This document shows, one piece after another, positions 57,171 to 64,000 of a stretch of 64,000 nt of DNA. Source of the stretch: Mytilus edulis (lineage: Eukaryota > Mollusca > Bivalvia > Mytilida > Mytilidae); assembly GCF_963676685.1 (NCBI RefSeq), contig NC_092346.1:70261821-70325820 (forward strand). The letters run 5' to 3'. Made by a program: the position numbers and the translations under genes. The notes below the pieces were generated by a model. The model made no database searches, was not told where the DNA came from, and saw nothing but the letters and a program-made list of their open reading frames with translations. The stretch's first letter is position 1. The number at the start of each line of letters is the position of its first letter.

Positions 57171-57439
57171 TCTTCTACAGCTCCACTTCACAGGTCAGGG
57201 ACTTATATATCTAGTTAACACTGATGATTAACGATCTATATCAATCAACAAAATGTTTTATAGCTAATAAGGCACAAGTCCCACACAAATCAATTTAGTT
57301 TAATTACCAATTAAACTTAACCTAACTTAAACTAAATCAGCATATCTTTGCGTCTTGGCTTTAAAAGCCATATATGAATATGTAACATAACGCTGCTATG
57401 AAATAAAGAGAAGAGTAAATATATTTGCGGGTTTCTACA
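57171..57439. other. No feature recognised
   Basis: Short spacer within the insertion, with no coding signal. Confidence 0.4.
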
Positions 57440-57890
57440 ATGTACATGAAATACTGTTGAGACCGAATATCTACAGATAAGCCTTTTTCAAATGATTTTT
57501 ACAGTTCTTTCTTATGTTCTACTATAAAACCACTGTTCCAGGTTAGGGGAGGGTTGGGACTCCGCCACATTACGTACACATGTGCCTGTCCCAAGTCTAG
57601 AGCCTGTAATTCAGTGGTTGTCGTTTAGTGCCGTGTTACATATTTGTTTCTCGTTCATTGTTTTTGCACATTAATTAGGACGTTAGTTTTTTTCGTTTGA
57701 ATTGTAAACTTGAATTGAGTTTTACATTTGTCATTTCGGGGCCTTCTATAGCTGACTATACGGTATGGGCTTTGCACATTGATGAAGGCCATACTGTGAC
57801 CATTTTTATTAATTTCTGTGTCGTTTGGTCTCCTGTGAAGAGTTGTCTCATTGGCAATCACACCTCATTTTTTTTTTATTATTATTATGT
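57440..57890 (+). repeat. Dispersed repeat family 2, full copy
   Basis: Contains ccactgttccaggttagggg, gtgcctgtcccaagtctaga, tttacatttgtcatttcggg, gaaggccatactgtgaccat and gagttgtctcattggcaatc. Matches 20075-20425 in order. Confidence 0.85.
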
Positions 57891-58864
57891 TAAACGAGAA
57901 ACATTTATCAAACATACCAACAAACGACAAGCACTGTTCCTGACTTAAATTCCTGACTTAGGACAGGTGCATTTAATATATGCTGCGGGTTTGAACGTTT
58001 TAACAGGCACCAACCTTCACCCTAAAACTGATACAGCAGTATAACATTACAATTGAAAAGACGCACTATAAAATATTAATTGAAAATGGCTTTACTCTTA
58101 GACTATAAAAAAATGAATGTAATATGAAATCGTGTACCAGTGTTTGACTGAAATTTCTGCAAATTTACTTTGCATATGTTGTAATGGCTCTTGCTCTTTC
58201 TGCATGAAAGAGAATAAACTTTCAGAAAGCAAAAAAAAAATAATAATTTTGCAACCATCAGCTACAGTTTCTTTTATCTGTTTTGACTCCTTATAATTAT
58301 AAAATCTTGATTTATTTCCTTGCAAAACTTCTAAGCTGTTCGATTTCATAAATTATGTGCTGCAACGCATTTAAAAAGATTGGAATTGATGACAGGGGAC
58401 TCTACAAAGATCCTTTAGTAACCTAAATAAATGTTCATCGGTTGACAAATGACATTGCACATTAACGGAACAACTGTAAAAATACAAATTACGTAACATA
58501 AATAATCAATTTTGAAAAAAATGTACAACATATGTCAACTTAAATTAAAAGATACTGATAAATTTCATTTTATCTATAATAATCATATTTTTTTTAGCTT
58601 ACTGTCAAAAAAATATATATATCTGTAAAAACAATCACCGACTTACATGTACCATCTTACGTATGCAGTCAGTGATTAAGTTCGTAATACAGAAGTTTTT
58701 ACCTTTTTAACGGTCTAAACATGATTTTGGGAAAAGAAAGACAATCCAAATTAATAAATTTCACTTTCATACGTACAATGTATGTTACAATGACGCTTGA
58801 AAGGTATAAATAACATGAAGTTGACGCTTCATACGTACAAATACCATTGTTAAGTTACATTTAA
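57891..58864. other. Right part of the insertion; antisense repeat scrap, no gene
   Basis: 57940-58020 holds an antisense repeat end (cctgacttaggacaggtgca, gttttaacaggcaccaacct). The rest is unassigned AT-rich DNA. Confidence 0.45.
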
Positions 58865-60742
58865 TGTATAAAGTAGATACTTATGTCGCTTGTGTTGTTT
58901 TCTCTAATAAGCGGAAACAGAAGCCACACACCTGTTCAGCTTTAAAGAAAGATGGCACTTTATTTACGGATAGTAACGATCTAATGAGTATATGGTATGA
59001 CCATTTTCAAAACGTTTTTTTCGCAATCTGTGTACAGTGAACCAGACCGCGTATCAACCATTCGTGAAGTAAATAGAACTCTCAACGAGAAGGATGTTTT
59101 ACAATTTAGTTACTCTGATGTCATTAACATTTGTTCGAATTTGAAAAACAACAAAGCGTGCGGCCATGATCAAATCACATATGAGCACATCAAATACGGA
59201 GGAAAACTACTCTTGAGACATCTACATCACTTGTTCAACATGGTAATACAATGCGGATATATACCGGGTGAGTGGCGAAAAAGCATTATTTTTCTTCTTT
59301 TTAAAGATGGAAAAAAACCTCGCACTGATACTAACTCATACCGTGGGATATCTCTAGTGCCAAGTATCGCTAAAATATTTGAAAAACTGCTTGAGAACGA
59401 ACTTACAAAATTGAGACCCGACTTTCCGAATCACCAGCAAGTTGCTTACCAAAAACAATTAAGTAGCATGAATGCATCATACAATCTACAAGAAGTTAAA
59501 TTTCATCACATTGAAAAAGGTGGACCCGTCAAAATCGTTCTATTAGACAGTACTAAGGCGTTTGACACTGTCCCACACGACGGTTTGCGCATCAAATTAT
59601 ACGAATATGGCCTTCCCGCAAAATTATGGTGTCTTCTTGATAATATGTATTCTGATCTTACGAGTGCAGTATTCTCTGGTGGAAAGCTGTCAAATTGGTT
59701 CAAGTTGCATCGTGGTGTTAGGCAAGGAAGTGTACTTTCAGCAAAACTGTACTTAATTTTTATCAACGACCTCATTGACAAATTAGAGTCCAGCCAACAA
59801 GGTGCTTGTATACATGACCTCAACGCTTGTACACCTGTTCAAGCTGACGATATTTCAATAATCGCAACTGATCACCAATCTTCACAAGTTATGGTCAAAA
59901 TTTGCGAAGAGTACAGCATCCATTGGAGCTTTGCGTTCTCTGCAGGTAAAAGTCAGCTCTTACATTTTGGTAAACCTTCAACTGGAACCGATGTGCTTCT
60001 ATATAATGAACCAATATCGACAGTTAAGATAGCAAAACATTGTGGAATTAATCTTTATACGTGCCTTAAGTCGATGGATCGTACAATAGACATTTGCAGA
60101 ACACTGCGTGCAACCGTTATATCTTTAATCCGTCTAGGTGTTCATCCAGCTATTTTAAACCCTATTGTTTGTTCAAAATTCGTAAAACAAGTGTGTTATC
60201 CGAAAGCGTTGTACGGATGTGAACTATGGGGCAAACTTACTTCAACTGAATGGTTAATGTTGGAAAGAACTCAGCACTACATTTGCAAAAATATTCAAGG
60301 ATTACCACGGCGAACACGAAGTGATATGTGCCTTCCGATGATCGGTTGGTTTAGTATTGAAAGTTATGTGGACGAGAAGAAACTTCTATTCCTAGGACGG
60401 ATATGTAATCTTCCGTGCGAAAGTGTATCTTTCCGTATATTAATTCGTAGAGTAAACGATTTTAAATACAACGACGGAAGCCATTCAAATTTGGGTTTCA
60501 CTATTATAAACATTTTGAGGAAGTATGAGTTATCAACCTATTTTAACGATTTCTGTGAAACAGGACTTTTTCCAGCACCTCTAATATGGAAGCGTATTGT
60601 GAAAACAACAGTGGCTGCTTTCGAGATTGTTAATTGGAAAAGACGTGTTAACATTGATGATGATTTTGTTGCTTTTAAAATGATCAAAAAAGAATATGCA
60701 CCTCACCCTGCATGGACTATAGCATTGAAGTGTAACGTGTAA
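58865..60742 (+). pseudogene. LINE ORF2 reverse transcriptase half
   Basis: The first part (58867-59020) reads SNKRKQKPHTCSALKKDG and WYDHFQNVF, then a run of seven T shifts the frame into the long ORF that ends at 60742. RT motifs are NNKACGHDQI, NSYRGISLVPSIAKIFEKLL, LLDSTKAFDTVPHDGL and GVRQGSVLSAKLYLIFIND, with the active site QADD where YADD is usual (about 59842). A post-RT region of about 250 residues follows (CELWGKLTS, FLGRICNL), intact to the stop. The same element's endonuclease lies at 54570-55565. The lost Tyr next to the catalytic Asp pair and the frameshift make it inactive. Clade not resolved. Confidence 0.87.
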
Positions 60743-60955
60743 CCAGGCGTTTATATCTTAAACGAACGTTCCAGTAAATACTTGGATCCAAGTTGTCCAC
60801 AAACAATACGTCAATACCAAAAACTATAACTATCTATATTATTCACAATGAACCAAAATATACACACTGACTCTTTGTCGAAATAAAGTAACAACGGACA
60901 ATAAAACAATTATATATATACACAAATATAATTATAACACAGCCTGTCCTCCTAA
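60743..60955. other. No feature recognised
   Basis: 3' flank of the LINE, AT-rich, with a short TA run near 60911. Confidence 0.4.
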
Positions 60956-61170
60956 TAGAACAACCTGTCCTATACGACAGTGCGGGCGAGTGCAGTATGT
61001 TACTACCAGACAGTGCGGACTGGTACAACTTGTCCTCCTAGTAGGACAGCCTGTCACTACCAGACAGTGTGGGCTGGAACAACTTGTCCTCCGAGTGGGA
61101 CACTCTGTCACTAACAACTAAAGTGGACTATTGCAGTCTGTTCTCCGAGTGAGACAGTCTGCTCTACCGA
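60956..61170 (+). repeat. 54 bp tandem repeat, about four copies
   Basis: Units contain ccagacagtgcggactggta, caacttgtcctcctagtagg and acagcctgtcacta, spaced 54 bp. A palindromic core gtcctcctagtaggac sits in the best copies. Because 54 is a multiple of three, the minus strand shows an 18-residue protein-like repeat, which I regard as by-product. Confidence 0.85.
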
Positions 61171-61247
61171 CTTCCAATGTTAGACCAACTTGTACCCAGT
61201 ACAAGTTGTCCCCAGTACAAGTTGTCCTCTTGTCAAACTTACAGCTA

Positions 61248-61571
61248 TGTAGCGTACTCACTATTGTAAGCCAGTCTTCTTCTGTAAGAACATCGACAGA
61301 ACCCGAATTGTATTCCTCACCCACTTATATACTCTAGGGCGAATTCACTATTTAATGAATAGGGGTGTTCTCTAAATGTTCCCGATACCGAACACAAGAG
61401 TACCTCTCAAACACCCCCATACAAATGGACCCAACCATTGACTCTCCCGCCAAACGTCTAAATCTACACAACGCTTCCTTCTACATGAAATATGCATATA
61501 TAAAACAAGATTCTTCTTGTTTGTTACCTTAACAACCAATAAACATTATATAACCCACGCCTCAATCTACA
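61248..61571 (-). mobile_element. Candidate 3' LTR of the gypsy-like element
   Basis: On the minus strand this 324 bp starts TGTAG and ends CTACA, the usual termini of many Ty3/gypsy LTRs. It has a TATA-like tatataag (about 61325) and follows a purine-rich gcgggacgca stretch, which could serve as polypurine tract. It lies 100 bp after the ORF below. The other LTR would be outside the window, so the call is unconfirmed. Confidence 0.4.
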
Positions 61572-61673
61572 TGCGTCCCGCATGATTAAATAAGACTAAA
61601 ATACAATAAATAATACTTTATTTAACCAATATCTTTGGTTTGAAATGGATGTCCATTAAATGTCTGAAAAGCT
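61572..61673. other. Short spacer between ORF and candidate LTR
   Basis: AT-rich. Would be the 3' untranslated part of the element on the minus strand. Confidence 0.35.
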
Positions 61674-64000
61674 TTAGTAGGCTTCTTTAACTTCCACTAT
61701 ACGGATCTTCTTTGGACCATCCCGATAAGTTGTTTCAGTTGTTACAGTTTTGGTATACAACATCGAGTCTGTTTGAACACCACACGAAACTAAACTAGCT
61801 TTCCTTTTCATTGGGCGTTTTCTCCTAGTACACTGATTGCAACCAGCAACATACGTCCTAACGTCGGATTGCAAACCAGGCCAATAGAAAGACTGACGTA
61901 TTTTCTCTATAGTTTTATGTATACCTAGGTGACCTGCACACTCTGTATCATGACAGTATTCTAATACTTACTTGAGCTCCGACATTGGAATTACCGCTTG
62001 TAATTTCACAATGTTCCGTTCCCGATCGTCGTGGCGTCTAACCACTATACCACCTTGAAGCTCTAAACAATCAAACTGACTCCATAATGACCTTAGAGAA
62101 TATCCTTTATTTGATACCTCATTGTAATGTGGCCTTTGACCCTCCGTCAGCCACCGATTAACACGTTTAAGGTCCGAGTCATTCGATTGTAACTCATTGA
62201 AAGTCAAGTCTTTACCTATGTCTGGCATCTTACTTGTTACTATATTCACCTGACTTTGTTCTCTCTTAGAACACTCACGGTCCGTTTTTGACTGTCTGTC
62301 TGGCGCTATCTGACAAGGTTTTCTGTAAACATTAGCATTTCTATTTTGGGTACCTTGAACACGTAGGGGGACCTCAAAGTTATCAATGTGTAATAAGTTA
62401 CCAAACACGTCAATCAGACACTTATTTTTCTTCATAAAGTCCAAACCTAGAATACCATCGACTTGCAGGTCAGTTACAACGGCTTCTGATATAAACTTCT
62501 CTTTACCAAAATCAAGTGTGAAACTACCTTTACCTCTAAGGTTCAAAAAGTTTCCACATGCGGACTTAATTTGTGACTTAGTAGCGCTCAGATGTGGCCT
62601 ATACAAGTCAGGAATAAGATCGTACACTTTTGTAGAAACTAGAGTTAATGTGGCTCCAGTATCCACTACAAACTTGACTAGTATATCATGAATAAGTAAC
62701 TCGACATACATGCCTGCATCCTCTGATGCTGAAATGACAACGCCTTTATCTTTATTTGCCGCCTTTTCTCCAGACTTAAGTGTCCTGACCGATCCGTCCG
62801 TATCAGGTCCTTTCGTATATCCTCCCCGAGCATTTTGTTTCTTAATACTATTGGGACAATTTCTTGCAAAGTGTCCTATTTCACCACAACTAAAACAAGG
62901 ACCACCCCTTTTTCTGTTGCTTTGAGTATTATAGGTCTCCCCCCGTGGTTGGAATTTCTTTTGAGAATTTAAATCCTTAAGCGTCATCATGTCGTTCGTT
63001 AAAGATTGTAAATTATTCTCCATTGTCTGCATCCATGTCGCCATATTCTCCATTGATACAATAGTATCCGGACTATTAGACGCTTCTGTCCGTTCGTCAC
63101 TCGTAGTCTGTCGTAAGTGACCCATGCTTTTCATTGTTCTACTCTCAGCTTTGTTGTAGGCTTCGAGCTCAACTGCCAACCGTATAGTATCATTGAGACC
63201 TTTAGGACGAGACTGTTTAATTCTAAGTCTCATTTCAGAGTCTACTAATGCGTCCAAAAATTGTTCCTTGGCAAGCGTGTCTCTTAATTCTAATGGGGCA
63301 GTAGGGTATGCCAGATTAGACAGTCGTCTAACTGACTGACCTAACTCAGGTAGAGTTTCACTTGCTTTCTGGCGTCGTTCTTTGAATTGAACGCGATAAA
63401 GTTCTGTTTGACTGGATGGAGCAAAGCGTTCCTCCAGTGCAAATACTAGGTCTGAAAATATTTGTCTCTTTTCCTTTGGTAAATCACCAAGGACTGCTTG
63501 GGCCTGTCCAATCAGTGACACGGCCAAGTACAAACCTTTTTGATATTCAGACCACCTATTAACAAGGGCGCACATCTCAAAGTGTGATAAATAATCAATC
63601 CAAGGAGTAAGGCCATCATATTTTGAAGGTTTGATTTTAACATCATTTGATCCAGAGCTTACAGTATGAGCAGTGCTTTGATTTTTTGTTGATTCCTGCT
63701 TAGGACTAAAATTTTGAATTTTATCTTGCCCTATGGATTTTCTGTTATTTACCTGAGGATTTGTAATGATATCCCTATCTAGCAAAGGTAGTGTATCACC
63801 CACGGCTAATCCTACAGGTGTTGATAGAGACGGCCCTGTCGTCACTACGCCTTAATCATGTTCTTTGTTTTCAACAACTTTTGGACGTACACCCTGACCT
63901 CTAGGTGTAGAAGATATAAAACCTTGTCCATGTTGTATTGTGCTCTCGCTAAGAGACTGTATTTGTCTACTTATTTCAGCAATCTGATCGTCAATATTTG
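61674..64000 (-). CDS. Ty3/gypsy-like Gag-protease-integrase zinc finger polyprotein without RT (two in-frame stops)
   Basis: The frame enters from beyond 64000, meets a TAA near 63853, and is then open to a TAA at 61968. It continues in frame past that stop to 61674. Residues counted from 63845: a retrotransposon Gag domain about 80-235 (WIDYLSHFEM, FALEERFAP), a CCHC zinc knuckle 317-330 (CFSCGEIGHFARNC), and a retropepsin with active site VVDTGAT (393-399) and ILGLD (465-469). The sequence then passes straight to pre-integrase text (WLTEGQRPHY) and, after the stop, to an HHCC finger (CHDTECAGHLGIHKT, FYWPGL, CNQC). RT, RNase H and the integrase core are all absent. An internally deleted, non-autonomous derivative is most likely. 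Confidence 0.85.

Noticed and set aside
56558..57191. Long ORFs on both strands with Cys/Val/Ser-rich or Asp/Arg/Thr-rich proteins
   Set aside because: They come from the CAGA-rich repeat, which lacks stop codons in several frames. No start context, domain or splice signal.
60843..61324. Minus-strand ORFs with an 18-residue repeat (CPTRRTSC...)
   Set aside because: A by-product of the 54 bp tandem repeat and the candidate LTR.

Overview
The window looks like nuclear DNA of a bivalve mollusc, most likely a mussel close to Mytilus. It is AT-rich, with small exons in long introns and GT/AG splice sites. About half is made of retrotransposon pieces, SINEs, fold-back elements and dispersed repeats that I associate with mussel genomes. 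The species assignment is inferred from repeat families and was not tested by any search. There is no sign of bacterial operons, CRISPR arrays, rRNA or free-standing tRNA genes.

Host genes. (1) Two calmodulin-like EF-hand genes lie on the minus strand, A (exons at 14301-14309, 12898-12925, 7755-7898, 6671-6913) and B (44277-44285, 40713-40740, 39679-39822, 38600-38842). All four matching exons have identical lengths (9, 28, 144, 243 nt) and phases, so they are duplicates. The short last exon of each was not found. (2) Between them, on the plus strand, is a multi-pass membrane RING-H2 E3 ubiquitin ligase of the RNF139 (TRC8)/RNF145 type, with exons 30149-30272 and 30850-32369 and its extreme N-terminus unresolved.

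Mobile DNA, left to right. A nearly complete Naiad-type Penelope-like element (599-3151) has a permuted N-terminal GIY-YIG nuclease, a CxC linker and a C-terminal reverse transcriptase (RT), followed by a tandem-repeat tail. A decayed LINE 3' end sits at 8815-9835 inside an intron of gene A. A tRNA-derived SINE is at 13078-13425. A PLE-type C-terminal ORF (15588-15950) runs into one of the commonest repeats of the window. A 1.29 kb fold-back element spans 16882-18166. A frameshifted LINE (21320-23179), a 173 bp MITE and a second LINE tail (23390-23795) lie in a row. Two copies of a palindromic TA-flanked MITE sit at 26635-27077 and 41609-42046. Naiad ruins occur at 33500-35095 and 46845-47225. 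An L1/Tx1-like C-terminal fragment is at 36313-37248, and degenerate repeats of about 170 bp fill an intron of gene B.

The right quarter (52-64 kb) is a nest of retroelements. It holds a Ty3/gypsy integrase ruin (minus, 52268-53235) and an APE-type LINE (plus, 53690-60742) split by about 3.3 kb that includes a CAGA-rich array. It ends with a gypsy-like Gag-protease-integrase zinc-finger ORF lacking RT and RNase H (minus, 61674-64000), with a candidate 324 bp LTR. The most noteworthy items are the Naiad element, the duplicated calmodulin-like genes, the two types of large fold-back elements and the RT-less gypsy derivative. I saw no convincing wholly new system.
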